Source: an uncultured Sphingomonas sp. (GTDB lineage: Bacteria; Pseudomonadota; Alphaproteobacteria; Sphingomonadales; Sphingomonadaceae). From it: a stretch of DNA of 64,000 nt. Location of the stretch: contig NZ_CAJYQD010000048.1 in NCBI RefSeq assembly GCF_913776855.1, forward strand, positions 1 through 64,000, written 5' to 3'. The position numbers and the translations under genes were made by a program. The notes below the pieces were generated by a model that saw only the letters and a list, made by a program, of their open reading frames with translations, had not been told where the DNA came from and searched no databases. Of the stretch, positions 8,972 through 18,396 are shown one piece after another; positions within the stretch are counted from its first letter, which is position 1, and each line of letters begins with the position of its first letter.

Positions 8972-10925
8972 CGCTGGCCTCCGCCTCGGCGATGGTTCGC
9001 TCGGCATCCTCCGGCAGCAACCATCCGTCACGCACCTGCTGCCCCGCAGCGGCGCGGACCTGCGCGACGAAACCGGCATGGTCGCGATAGCGCGCCGTCA
9101 GCGACGGGCGGGGGTCGCCACGCGCGCGACGTTCCGCCTCGGTCCGGGCAAAGGGCACGAACCCGCCGATGAAGCCGCACGATCCGCCACGACCATAGCC
9201 CGAGGTACGAATGTTCCACCCGGTATAGGTCCCGATCGGCACCGCCAGCTGCACCAGCGGGACACCACCCACTTCATTCCCATCGGCATCGACGCGTGGC
9301 ACGCGCGCCGGCAGGTAGCGGCGGATGCGCGGCGGCTGATGCGACACTACGCCGCTCTCATCGGCATACCGGAACTGCGGACCGACATCGTAATCGGGCA
9401 TCCTGTTCAGCGCCGCCTCCGGCCGGGGCACCCCCGGCAGCGCCGGCCAGCCCATCGCCGCCGCATCGGGCCGCACCAGTGTACCGGCCGCGAGCGTGGG
9501 ATAGCGGCTGTCCGGCGGCATCCGGTCGTCGCGCACCCAGTCGACGAGCCGCCCGAGCAAGGCGCGTCGAGCGTCTTCGGTCCGCACCGGGTTCAGCGCC
9601 AGCGCACAGGGTGGATAGCCCGGCCCGGCCACCTCGCCCGTCACCGGAAAGCCGCCGCGGGTCGATCCGCCATGGGTGACCGATCCGAAATAATAGCGGC
9701 GAACATTCGCCGGCAGCGGCAGGTCGCGGCGCGCATCGGTGCCGACCAGCCCGGCCGACAGGCGCAGGCCCCATAGCTCCGCCGAACCGATCGTCTCGAT
9801 GATCTTCGGACAGGTATCGCTCGCACGGCAGCGGTCGAGCAGGCTGGAAGTGCCCCGCCCCCGCACCCGGTCGTGATACCGGCTCCACCACAGCGTCCCT
9901 TCGCTGCCGAGTTCGAACAGGTCGGCCGCCCCGCCGGGCACGGCAAAGCGGATGTTGAGCGGCACCTGCCGGGCGGCGATATCGGGATTGGCGCCGTCGA
10001 ACACGCGGCGTCCCGCTTCGTCGGCGTTGAAGCCCAGATGCAGGAAGCTCTTGACGAAATTGCCCGATTGCGAGGTGCCGGTGATGATCGGCCAGCGCAC
10101 CAGTCCCGCAACCGGATTGGGTGTGCCATGATCGTCACGCGATCCATGGCGCAGGAACGCGACCAGATCGCGTACCGCTGCGAACCCGATGCCCAGCACC
10201 TGCGGATCGCGCCCCCGATAGACCAGGGTATAGGCTAGATCGCTGACGAAACCGTCCTTCACGCACAGGTGCCGTGGGTCCGGCCTTCCCGGAAAGGGGC
10301 GCGTGCGGCAATCGGCAAAGGCCCAGCGACCCGCCGGCACCGGGACCAGCCGGGCAGCATCCGCCGCATGGGTCCACAACCGGGCGGTGCGCGTATCGAG
10401 CGATACCGGCAAGGGGCGCGCGACCGGGCGGACGATGCCACCCAGTATCGGCACGCTTCGCACACCGGCAGCTACCCCGACGAAACGTTGCAGGACCGGT
10501 CCGGTCAGGCCGGCAGCGACCGGCACGCTGGCCGTCTGTACCCCCGGCCCAGGCGGGATGTCGCCCTGCCAGCCACTCACTACCCGGATATGGCCGGCAG
10601 TGTCCGCCCCGATCCGCGCATTGCCACGATTGGGCACGTCGTAGAACAGCACCCCGCTCACCCGCGCGGCGTCGTTCGGCCGAACGATCGCAAAGGTCGC
10701 GCCATAGGCCACGGTGCCGCGCGGCGTCCGCGGTGCGGCCGACAGGTCGGTGATGATCCGGTTGTGCGGATCGCGCGGATCCAGTTCGCCTTCGTACCGA
10801 CCGCGCAGCAGGGTAAAGCCCTCTCCCGCCGGTACGCGCTGTTCGACGATGATCCGGGTCAACCGCCCTTCGGCAAGGGTCGGGACGATCGCAAGCGTCA
10901 GTGCGGTCGCGCACGCCAGCCTCAT
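8958..10925 (-). CDS. Alpha/beta hydrolase domain protein, secreted
   Basis: A 655-residue protein with an N-terminal signal peptide (MRLACATALTLAIVPTLAEG). It resembles the family annotated 'alpha/beta hydrolase domain-containing protein' (PF20091 type), found beside esterases and TBDRs in proteobacteria. A nucleophile elbow of the form GTSQSGNF is visible in the middle of the protein, and cysteines (CRTRPF, CRASDTC) suggest disulphides in the periplasm. Its ATG overlaps the stop of the upstream AtuA-partner gene (ATGA), so translation is coupled. An esterase role on a bulky substrate is likely; no specific reaction is established that I know of. Confidence 0.75.
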   Translation of the reverse strand: MRLACATALTLAIVPTLAEGRLTRIIVEQRVPAGEGFTLLRGRYEGELDPRDPHNRIITDLSAAPRTPRGTVAYGATFAIVRPNDAARVSGVLFYDVPNRGNARIGADTAGHIRVVSGWQGDIPPGPGVQTASVPVAAGLTGPVLQRFVGVAAGVRSVPILGGIVRPVARPLPVSLDTRTARLWTHAADAARLVPVPAGRWAFADCRTRPFPGRPDPRHLCVKDGFVSDLAYTLVYRGRDPQVLGIGFAAVRDLVAFLRHGSRDDHGTPNPVAGLVRWPIITGTSQSGNFVKSFLHLGFNADEAGRRVFDGANPDIAARQVPLNIRFAVPGGAADLFELGSEGTLWWSRYHDRVRGRGTSSLLDRCRASDTCPKIIETIGSAELWGLRLSAGLVGTDARRDLPLPANVRRYYFGSVTHGGSTRGGFPVTGEVAGPGYPPCALALNPVRTEDARRALLGRLVDWVRDDRMPPDSRYPTLAAGTLVRPDAAAMGWPALPGVPRPEAALNRMPDYDVGPQFRYADESGVVSHQPPRIRRYLPARVPRVDADGNEVGGVPLVQLAVPIGTYTGWNIRTSGYGRGGSCGFIGGFVPFARTEAERRARGDPRPSLTARYRDHAGFVAQVRAAAGQQVRDGWLLPEDAERTIAEAEASDVLR

Positions 10926-11233
10926 GCGTCGTCCCCGATGTCCAGTGTGAGCAGATGGGCGCCAAGCGTCTTGCCATGCGCGTCCAGCGCCAGCGACCGG
11001 GTGACGCCGCCACTCAGCGCACCTTCCAGGACGAAGTTGAGCGCCCCCAGTTGCGGCAGTTCGTAGCGGCGGACCGAGGTGGGCGACATGCCCAACGCCG
11101 CGGCGACGCGCGCGCCGGTCAACGTGCGGGCGATCCGGTCATGATCGGACCGGTCATAGGCGACGACCGAAATCTGCGAGATGTCGCCCTTGTCGCCGGT
11201 GCGGACATGGGCAAGGTCATGCAACCGCATCAT
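10922..11233 (-). CDS. AtuA-associated small ferredoxin-like-fold protein
   Basis: A 103-residue protein matching the small domain usually found at the C-terminus of AtuA-family proteins or encoded just after them. Typical features are D-L-A-H-V-R-T-G-D-K-G-D near the start and a RYELPQLGALNFVLEGAL segment. It starts with ATGATG and overlaps the AtuA-like gene by 17 bp, so the pair is a split version of the fused two-domain protein. Despite the domain name it has no iron-sulphur cysteine motif. It probably forms a complex with its neighbour; the reaction is unknown. Confidence 0.8.
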   Translation of the reverse strand: MMRLHDLAHVRTGDKGDISQISVVAYDRSDHDRIARTLTGARVAAALGMSPTSVRRYELPQLGALNFVLEGALSGGVTRSLALDAHGKTLGAHLLTLDIGDDA

Positions 11234-12581
11234 GCGCCTCGATCAGCTGGACGGTCGGGGTGATCGCGTCGCGGGAAACCAGGCAGGAGGCGATCGCCAC
11301 CACCCGGCGGGTCGACCGGCTGACCCCGCCGCCGCCGAACGGGCCGTTGGTGTAGAGCGCCTCCACCTCCGCCCCGATGGCGTGGGCGCCTTCGATGGAG
11401 CGGCTTCGACCGACGATCCGGGCGCGGAGCTCGGCGAACGGATGGTCCGCGCCCGCCTCCGCCGCGTCGCCACCGATGATGTCGGTGCGCACCTCCTCCA
11501 GCGCTACGCCGGTCAAATCCAGCCGTTCGCGTACGATCCGCAACGCCAGCTGCGCGCGCGCGACCGCGCCGGGGCCGGCATAGGAAATCTGCCCTTCGCC
11601 GATGAAGCCGTCGTCATAGCCGATGGAAACCTTCAGCGAACCCGGCCGCGCGCATCCCCCGCCACCGCGCACCGCCACACGGTCCGGCCCGACCTGTTCC
11701 AGCGCGACCTGACTGAAATCGGCCGTGACATCCGCCTGGAGATAGGCGGCGGGGTCGAGTACTTCGTACAACAGCTGTTCGGTGCAGGTCGCGACCGACA
11801 ACAGCCCGCCCGAGCCGGCAACCTTTCCCACGATCGCATCGCCATGCACATCGACATCCGCGAACGGAAACCCCAGCCGGGCGAGGCCAGGCACGTCCTT
11901 GCGACCCGGATCGGCGAAATAACCGCCGGTCAGCTGTCCGGCACATTCCAGCAGATGCCCGACCAGTGTCCCACGGCCGAGCCGCGCCCAGTCGTCGGAC
12001 GCCCATCGATACGTGTGGATCAGCGGCGCGAGGAACAGTGCCGGATCGCCGACCCTGCCGGTGATGACCACATCCGCCGCGGCGTCCAGCGCCTCGACAA
12101 TCCCCTCCGCGCCCAGATAGGCGTTGGCCGACACCATCCGGTCGCGCAGGTCGGCGACGCTGCCACCCCGGTCGATAAGCGGCAGGTCGCTGTCCGCAAC
12201 GATCGCAAGCACGTCATCACCCGTCACCGCCGCGATCCGCAAGCCGCTCAGCCCCAGTTGCCCGGCGAGCTGCGCAACCGCGCGGGCGGCAGCGACCGGG
12301 TTCGCCGCGCCGGCATTGGTGATGATCCGCACCCCGCGCCCGTGCGCCGCCGGCAGGATTCGACGCATCCGTTCGAGCAGCATGGGATCGAAGCCGCCTT
12401 CCGGATCGGCCTGCAGCCGTTCCTGCGCCAACGCGATGGTCCGTTCGGCAAGACATTCGAAGATCAGGAAGTCGATGTCGCCCTGTTCGACCAACTCGAT
12501 CGCTGGTTCGATCCGGTCGCCGGCAAAACCTGATCCGGCGCCAAGTCGCACGAAGTCGCGAGGAGGGAGCGTGGTCGTCAT
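11217..12581 (-). CDS. AtuA-family protein (DUF1446), cytoplasmic
   Basis: A 454-residue member of the AtuA/DUF1446 family (PF07287), with the N-terminal motif RLGAGSGFAGDR, then TNAGAANP near residue 105 and later VTGRVGDPALF. AtuA was named from acyclic terpene (citronellol/geraniol) utilisation in Pseudomonas, but many homologues sit beside CitMHS carriers in carboxylic-acid catabolic operons, and the chemistry is unsettled. No biotin or PLP signature is visible. It overlaps both neighbours (ATGA with the CitMHS gene; 17 bp with the small partner). In this operon it probably acts on the aglycone or organic acid released by the secreted hydrolases. Confidence 0.82.
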   Translation of the reverse strand: MTTTLPPRDFVRLGAGSGFAGDRIEPAIELVEQGDIDFLIFECLAERTIALAQERLQADPEGGFDPMLLERMRRILPAAHGRGVRIITNAGAANPVAAARAVAQLAGQLGLSGLRIAAVTGDDVLAIVADSDLPLIDRGGSVADLRDRMVSANAYLGAEGIVEALDAAADVVITGRVGDPALFLAPLIHTYRWASDDWARLGRGTLVGHLLECAGQLTGGYFADPGRKDVPGLARLGFPFADVDVHGDAIVGKVAGSGGLLSVATCTEQLLYEVLDPAAYLQADVTADFSQVALEQVGPDRVAVRGGGGCARPGSLKVSIGYDDGFIGEGQISYAGPGAVARAQLALRIVRERLDLTGVALEEVRTDIIGGDAAEAGADHPFAELRARIVGRSRSIEGAHAIGAEVEALYTNGPFGGGGVSRSTRRVVAIASCLVSRDAITPTVQLIEAHDAVA

Positions 12582-13870
12582 AGCGGGATCACCCCGATCA
12601 GCAGCGCCGCCCCCGTCATCACCAACGTGGCGGCGAACAACCAGGGGATCGCGAACCGCTGATGCGCGCCCAGCTCGATACCGCTCAGTCCCGCGACAAG
12701 GAACGTCGCAGGGGTCAGCGGGCTGATCGGAAAACCGGTCGTCATCTGTCCCAGCAGGGCGGCACGGCCCATCTCCTCCGGACGAATGTCAAAGCCCGAC
12801 GCCAGTTCGGCCAGCACCGGCAGTACCCCGAAATAAAAGGAGTCGGGATCGAACAACAGACTGAGCGGCATCGATACGACCGCGAGGATCGCGGCGAGAT
12901 GCCCCCCTATCTGCGGCGGGAGGTGGCCGGCCCCTGCTGCGGCGATGGCGCCAATCATGCCCGATCCGGTCATGACCCCGGTGAAGACACCCGCCGCCAG
13001 CAGGATGCTGGCCATCAGCAGCGCGGCATGGGCGTGCGCGTCGATCCGTTCGCGCTGTGCCTTCGCACCGGGATAGTTCACCACCAACGCCACGGCCGTC
13101 CCGATCATGAAGACTACGACCGGTTCGACCAGTCCCGATACCATCGTGCCGATCACGATGGCGGTCAGGACAAGGTTCGTTGCGAAGCGCCACCCGCCGG
13201 CCGGGGGCGTGGCCACCGGCACGGGCAGTGGCGATGCATCGATGGTCGCACCCGACACTCCGGCAAGGCGCAACCGCTCGCGCCGCCCCAGCCACCAGGA
13301 TGCTGCTCCGACAAAGGCGAGGCCGACCAGCTGCACACCGATCATCGGCGTGAACAAGGTGGCGGTCGGGACACCCAGCGATGCCGACGCGCGCAGCGTC
13401 GGACCGGTCCATGGCAGGAAATTGACGCCCGCCGCCATCGACGCGGTACACGCCAGCACCCGGCGATCCATCCCGATCCGGTCGTACACCGGGCGCAGCG
13501 CGGGAATGGTGACGAGGAAACAGACCGCACCCGATCCGTCGAGGTGAATGAGGAGCGCGAGCATCGCCGTTCCTACGGCGATCCGTTCCGGGCTGTTCCC
13601 CACCATGCGGACGACCAATGCGACCAGCGGCGCCAGCAGCCCGGCATCGGTCATCACGCCAAAGAACAGGATGGCGAAGATGAACATTCCCGCAACCGGC
13701 GCGATCTTGCCCAGCCCGGCCAGGATATAGGCCGGCACCTGATCGCCCACCCCCGCCACGACAGCGGCCGCGACCGGGATCAGGATCAGCGCGACCAGCG
13801 GCGATACGCGATTGGACAGGATGGCGGCGAGCAGCGCCCCGATCGCCATCAGTCCGGTTATTGCCAACAT
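12578..13870 (-). CDS. CitMHS-family organic-acid:proton symporter
   Basis: A 430-residue inner-membrane protein with about 12 hydrophobic segments. It begins MLAITGLMAIGALLAAIL, the usual start of CitMHS carriers (metal-citrate/H+ symporters). Family landmarks include SNRVSPLVALI near the start, HLDGSGAVCF in the middle and SLLFDPDSFYFG toward the C-terminus. The start at 13870 was chosen because it matches the family N-terminus; upstream in-frame starts would add a non-homologous tail. It is the first gene after the TBDR and its stop overlaps the AtuA gene. It probably imports the acid product of the operon; citrate itself is only the family prototype. Confidence 0.85.
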   Translation of the reverse strand: MLAITGLMAIGALLAAILSNRVSPLVALILIPVAAAVVAGVGDQVPAYILAGLGKIAPVAGMFIFAILFFGVMTDAGLLAPLVALVVRMVGNSPERIAVGTAMLALLIHLDGSGAVCFLVTIPALRPVYDRIGMDRRVLACTASMAAGVNFLPWTGPTLRASASLGVPTATLFTPMIGVQLVGLAFVGAASWWLGRRERLRLAGVSGATIDASPLPVPVATPPAGGWRFATNLVLTAIVIGTMVSGLVEPVVVFMIGTAVALVVNYPGAKAQRERIDAHAHAALLMASILLAAGVFTGVMTGSGMIGAIAAAGAGHLPPQIGGHLAAILAVVSMPLSLLFDPDSFYFGVLPVLAELASGFDIRPEEMGRAALLGQMTTGFPISPLTPATFLVAGLSGIELGAHQRFAIPWLFAATLVMTGAALLIGVIPL

Positions 13871-13902
13871 GCCCGACCCCGTTCCCGGTTGCATCCATCC
13901 CG

Positions 13903-13930
13903 CCGCATCGTGGAACTGTTCACGACGCGG
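13903..13930 (-). other. Stem-loop between TBDR and downstream operon
   Basis: CCGCATCGTG (13903-13912) pairs with CACGACGCGG (13921-13930) with one mismatch around an 8-base loop, directly after the TBDR stop. No U-run follows, so it may be a processing or stabilising structure rather than a terminator. It lets the abundant receptor mRNA differ in level from the catabolic genes. Confidence 0.5.
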
Positions 13931-13940
13931 CGACAAGTGT

Positions 13941-16900
13941 TTAGAAATTCAACGTCACCTGCATCGTCGCCGTCCGTCCGAACGGGTTCGAATAGGCACC
14001 GTTGAACGCGCCGTTTGATGTGATCGCGATCGGCGGGTCGCGGTCGAACAGGTTGAGGATGGTGACCGACGTCCGGAACCCGCTGAACGGCGTGCCGGCA
14101 TTCTTCAGATCGGCTGCATAGCCAAGCGTCAGGTCGACCGTCGTCCACGCATCCACCTTTTGCGGCGGGATCGACTGGCCAACCGGCCCCAGCGCGAGGT
14201 CGTTCAGGTAGGAACCGATATAGTTCACGAACGCGTTGGCGCTGACCCCGCGATACACCAGTCCCACCGACCCGCGCCCGCGCCATTCGGTCGGCGAATT
14301 GTAGAAGCCCAGCCGGTCGACGAATGGCTGTCCGGCCACGACCTGTTCCTCGTTGCTGATCGTCCAGCTGACCGCTGCCGATGCGTTCACCGTCAGCGCG
14401 TCGAACTTGTGCAGATAGTTGATCGACGCATCCAGACCGTCTTGCCGGGTTGCGGCCAGATTCGCGTTGCGCCCGTCGATCAGCACATTGACCGCGCACG
14501 GGTTCGGCAGCGTGCCATAGAGCAGCGTGCGGCTGAGATAGGTCCGCAGCACCGGATCGAAGGTCGCGGGATCGGTGTTCACGCAGCCGGTCGGATTGGC
14601 GATCGGCAGGATGAACTGGCTATACCCGTTATAATTGGGATAGCCCCCTGCCTGGAACGCCGCGATCGAATTGGGCTGCTGGATGCGGCCGGTATAGCGG
14701 ATGTTGTAATAGGTCGCCTCGGCCGTGAAGTCGCCAAGCTTAAGATTGCCACCGACCGACCAGTTGGTCGCCTTTTCCGGGCGCAGTTCGGGGTTCGATC
14801 CTACGACGACCCCGATATTGGTGAAGCCCGGCCCTGCTCCGTTCACGACGCGCGGGTCGTTGTTCGAAAAGGCGAAGCCGCCGACCGCTGAATAAGAGAA
14901 CAGGTTCACGTCGGGCAACGACGGCGCCCGGAACGACGTGCCCCACGATCCACGCAGGCTGAGGACGTCGTTGACGACCCAGGTCCCGCCGATCTTGGGA
15001 TTGGAGGTCGACCCGACGTCCGAATAATCGTCGTACCGGATCGCGGCGTCGATCGTCAGGCTCTTGATGAGCGGAACGTTCATCTCCTCCCCGATCAGCG
15101 GAACATAGACTTCCCCGAACGCCGACCAGATGGTGCGCGACAGGCGGCTGTTGTCGGCGGTGGTGTCGAACAGGAACTGGTTGGTGGCGCTGCGGTTCGC
15201 GCCATTGATGTTGAAGTTGTACTGTTTGTTGCGTTCCCCACCGAACGCTGCCCGCACCGTGCCGGCGGGAACCGCGAACAGCGGGCCGTCGAACTTCAGC
15301 AGCGCATCGTCGAGGCCGTTGCCGCTGCGCTGGACATTGTCGCCCGCGATGGTGGCAAGCTGTTGCGGCGTCAGTGCCAGCGCGCTCAACGGATTGATCG
15401 CGCCCAGATTGATTTGATATTGCAGGGCGTTGGGATTGATGTTCGTCCCGCTCTGGCAGTAATTGCAGGCCTCGTCGCGGCCATAGGTGTAATAGCCCTC
15501 GGCACGCCAGCTCCATGGCAATTTGACGCGCGCACCGGCGGTAATCGAGTAGGTTTCGGACCGGTTGTCGAAATTGCTCGATCCGATGTCCTTCAGCGCG
15601 CTGTACTGCACGTTCAGCGGCGCGTTCGTCGCCACCCCCGGAATGCCCGCGATGTAATAGGGGTTGCGCGCCGTCGTCACCGCCCCTGCGCTGTCGAACA
15701 GGAAGGGGGACAGCGTCACATTCTGCACCGCCGACGCCGGCGAGCGCGAGAAGGTGTGACGGTTCGAATAGGTCCCCTGTACGAACGCCTCGACCGAGGG
15801 GCCGAATTCCTGGTTGGCGAACAGCGACACCTGATGCCGGTCGAGCCGCCCGGTATAGTCGTTATAATAGGCATTGTCCGCCAGGTTCGGCTGATTGAGC
15901 AGCAGGTCGCCCGGCGTCAGAGCGACATTCGCGCCCTGCGGCAGCCCGTAATAGGTGTAGAACCCCGCCCGCGGCAGAACCGGATTCTGCGAACCGTCGG
16001 CATTCTGGACATAGATGTTCGCCGGACCTGCCAGCGTGGCGGTCGTGCCGTTCAACCGGTTGTCCGGCCCGCCGAACGGGCGCAGATCGTTGAAGAGGAA
16101 CCGGTTCTTCGCGCGCAGGAACGGGTCGCGATGCGTATATTCGTAACTGACCAGCACGTTGCCCGCGCCGAGGCCACCCAATCCGGTCCACGTCGTGCCC
16201 GCGGTGATCGATGGCTGAATCTGGAAACCGCCCGACTGATTGGTCACGCGGTTCGATGCCTCGACCCCCTGAAAGTCCTTTCGCAACACGAAATTGACCA
16301 CGCCGGCGACGGCGTCCGACCCATAGATGGCGGAGGCACCATCGGCGATCACCTCGATCCGGGCGACGGCGGCGATCGGCACCTGATTGGCTTCGGTGAA
16401 GTTGGAGGCTGCGCCGGTGCCCACCACGCGGTGACCATCGACCAGCGTCAGCGTCGCCTGCGCACCCAGCCCGCGCAGGTTGATCGCCGAACCCTGCTGC
16501 GAATTGTACGAACCCTGCGTTCCGCCCTCGCGGAAATCGCCGAGGTTGCGGACCTGCGGCAATGTATTGACCGCATCGGCGACCGAAGCGACGCCGCTGG
16601 CGATGATGGTTTCGCGCGTCAGCGTCACCGCTTCGCTGCCGACCGCCTTCACGCCTGAAATATTCGTACCGGTGACCACGATGTCAGCGGACTCGCCGGT
16701 CCGCGCGTCGTTCGACAGCGCGCCCTGCCGATCGACATCGTCGCCCGCGTCTCCGGTAACGCCGGTCGGAGCGTTCGGCGATCCCGCAGCGCTCACGCCG
16801 GCGGCGGGGTCCTGCGCGCTGCCGGTCTGCGCGGGATCGACAGCGGGCGCGGGCAGCCCGGTGGAACCATCCTGCCCGCCGATAGCCGGCGTGGCGGCGA

Positions 16901-16973
16901 TGGCAGGCGACGTGAGCCCGAGCGCCAAGGCGGTCAGGCTGATACGCGTGAAACGAGTCTTGCGACCTTGCAT
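13941..16973 (-). CDS. TonB-dependent outer-membrane receptor
   Basis: A 1010-residue receptor with signal peptide (1-26), a low-complexity Ala/Gly/Pro linker, a TonB-box-like segment (ESADIVVTG), a plug domain (INLRGLGAQATLTLVDG; YGSDAVAGVVNF) and a 22-strand beta-barrel ending in Phe (TMQVTLNF). There is no N-terminal secretin/STN signalling domain. Translation starts at ATG 16973 with GGGGAGG upstream. It heads the run of hydrolase genes and is divergent from a LysR gene, so it is the predicted importer for the locus. The ligand is unknown; esterified aryl or terpenyl glycosides fit the neighbours. Confidence 0.92.
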   Translation of the reverse strand: MQGRKTRFTRISLTALALGLTSPAIAATPAIGGQDGSTGLPAPAVDPAQTGSAQDPAAGVSAAGSPNAPTGVTGDAGDDVDRQGALSNDARTGESADIVVTGTNISGVKAVGSEAVTLTRETIIASGVASVADAVNTLPQVRNLGDFREGGTQGSYNSQQGSAINLRGLGAQATLTLVDGHRVVGTGAASNFTEANQVPIAAVARIEVIADGASAIYGSDAVAGVVNFVLRKDFQGVEASNRVTNQSGGFQIQPSITAGTTWTGLGGLGAGNVLVSYEYTHRDPFLRAKNRFLFNDLRPFGGPDNRLNGTTATLAGPANIYVQNADGSQNPVLPRAGFYTYYGLPQGANVALTPGDLLLNQPNLADNAYYNDYTGRLDRHQVSLFANQEFGPSVEAFVQGTYSNRHTFSRSPASAVQNVTLSPFLFDSAGAVTTARNPYYIAGIPGVATNAPLNVQYSALKDIGSSNFDNRSETYSITAGARVKLPWSWRAEGYYTYGRDEACNYCQSGTNINPNALQYQINLGAINPLSALALTPQQLATIAGDNVQRSGNGLDDALLKFDGPLFAVPAGTVRAAFGGERNKQYNFNINGANRSATNQFLFDTTADNSRLSRTIWSAFGEVYVPLIGEEMNVPLIKSLTIDAAIRYDDYSDVGSTSNPKIGGTWVVNDVLSLRGSWGTSFRAPSLPDVNLFSYSAVGGFAFSNNDPRVVNGAGPGFTNIGVVVGSNPELRPEKATNWSVGGNLKLGDFTAEATYYNIRYTGRIQQPNSIAAFQAGGYPNYNGYSQFILPIANPTGCVNTDPATFDPVLRTYLSRTLLYGTLPNPCAVNVLIDGRNANLAATRQDGLDASINYLHKFDALTVNASAAVSWTISNEEQVVAGQPFVDRLGFYNSPTEWRGRGSVGLVYRGVSANAFVNYIGSYLNDLALGPVGQSIPPQKVDAWTTVDLTLGYAADLKNAGTPFSGFRTSVTILNLFDRDPPIAITSNGAFNGAYSNPFGRTATMQVTLNF

Positions 16974-17061
16974 GAAAACCTCCCCTGTGAGGACGGCCGA
17001 TTGGACATCGGCTCTCGTCGGACGGTCCGGCTGTTGGCGCCGGTTCCTTCCGCTCGACGGG

Positions 17062-17113
17062 TTATCGATCGTTCGATATGATAATGAAAATAGAATGTTG
17101 ACATCGATCGATG
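17062..17113. promoter_or_regulatory. LysR operator candidates in the divergent promoter
   Basis: Two palindromic sites lie in the 172-bp gap between the TBDR and the LysR gene. At 17062-17084, TTATC and GATAA flank a nested repeat ATCGA-TCGT-TCGAT (17064-17077), a length and T-rich/A-rich layout typical of LysR sites. At 17102-17113 is the perfect palindrome CATCGATCGATG, overlapping a TTGACA -35-like hexamer at 17098-17103. Their position between divergent genes is what a LysR activator that represses itself would use. Binding is inferred. Confidence 0.5.
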
Positions 17114-17145
17114 CGAAAAGCTGATCGATGGATCGAGAGGATCGG

Positions 17146-18051
17146 ATGAGCCGTACCCCCAGTTTGACGACGTTGCGTATGTTCATGGCGGTCGCCCGCA
17201 CGCGCAGCTTCAGCGAAGCGGCCCGGTTGGCGAACCTTTCGCAACCCGCACTGAGCCGGACGATCCGGTTGATGGAAGACGATCTGGGCGTACGTCTGTT
17301 CGATCGCAGTTCACGCCGGGTCGAACTGACGAGCGCCGGGGCGATGCTGGTGCCGACCGTCGAGCGGCTGATCGCCGATTTCGACCATGCATTCGCCACC
17401 TTGTCGAAGGATCTGACCGGAATGCGGGGGCGGATCGTGATCGGTGCGCTGCCATCCTTTGCCGCCGCCGCGTTGCCGCGCGTCATCCGCAGCTACATCG
17501 CGCGCAGCCCATCGGTCGAAATCGTGATCCGCGACGACATTGCCGGCGCGCTCTACCGCCAGTTGCGCGACGGGCAGATCGACGTCGCTTTCGTCACCGA
17601 GGCGGCCGAACCCGACTATCTGTTCGAACCGCTGCTGTCCGACCGCTGCGTCCTGGCGTTCCAGTCCGGATCACCGTTCGACGTTGCCGGCGAAGCGCCA
17701 TGGTCTACCCTGGCAGAGGCGCCTTTCCTTGCGATGGCAACCAGCAGCAGCGTGCGGGTCATGTCCGATGCGGCGCTGCTGCGCGCGGGAATCACCGTGC
17801 GGCCGCTGTACGAAGTGTCGCAGTTGGTGACGATGGGTGGCCTGCTTGCCGCCGGGCTGGGCGTGACCGTGTTGCCGCATTCCACCATCACGATGCTCGC
17901 AAACCCTGCGGTAGGCTGGCGGCCGCTCGAAGCGCCGATCGTCGAGCGGAAGATTGGCATCGCATATCTGAAGCAGCGCTCGCTATCGCCCGCCGCCGCC
18001 GCCTTTCTGTCGCACTGTCGCTCGCTTCATCGCGACGGACACCTTGTGTGA
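17146..18051 (+). CDS. LysR-family transcriptional regulator
   Basis: A 301-residue LysR regulator. The winged helix-turn-helix is at residues 4-62 (motif F-S-E-A-A-R-L-A-N-L-S-Q-P-A-L-S-R-T-I), followed by a linker helix and a periplasmic-binding-protein-like effector domain. ATG 17146 is preferred over 17128 because GAGAGG lies 5 bases upstream. It is transcribed away from the TBDR/hydrolase operon, the standard arrangement for a LysR activator of that operon. The effector is probably an acid or aromatic compound formed in the pathway, but this cannot be read from sequence. Confidence 0.88.
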   Translation: MSRTPSLTTLRMFMAVARTRSFSEAARLANLSQPALSRTIRLMEDDLGVRLFDRSSRRVELTSAGAMLVPTVERLIADFDHAFATLSKDLTGMRGRIVIGALPSFAAAALPRVIRSYIARSPSVEIVIRDDIAGALYRQLRDGQIDVAFVTEAAEPDYLFEPLLSDRCVLAFQSGSPFDVAGEAPWSTLAEAPFLAMATSSSVRVMSDAALLRAGITVRPLYEVSQLVTMGGLLAAGLGVTVLPHSTITMLANPAVGWRPLEAPIVERKIGIAYLKQRSLSPAAAAFLSHCRSLHRDGHLV

Positions 18052-18396
18052 GGCGAAGGGCGCCTTACGCCCCTATGATCGCGGGTCTTTCGACGGTTGC
18101 GACCGACATCCCGCGTCGCCGTGCCTCTGGCAGGCAGGAGGAAAGGCACGTTCGGCGCGGCAACGCCCTCGGCGAAGGCGGCAGCGTACTTGCCGTTGGG
18201 CGAGGTGATTGAACTGCATATCGGTCGCGAACGCCCCTGGTGCGTGGTTTTCCGAGGCGGTACCGCGCAAGTGCGGCAGCGAATGGCCGCCGGCACTGTG
18301 CTGCCTGACCTTGCCCGCACGGTCGACGGTACCGAAGCCGTTATCGGACGCCCCGATGAACGGCACCGAGCATGGACCGGGCGACGCTCGGCATCA
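18052..18396. other. Gap between convergent genes, no supported gene
   Basis: The 345 bp between the LysR gene and the hydrolase gene contain long open frames on both strands, but none has a ribosome site plus recognisable homology. Composition is like the neighbours. It may be the remnant of a decayed gene; I see no terminator hairpin with a T-run. Confidence 0.35.
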
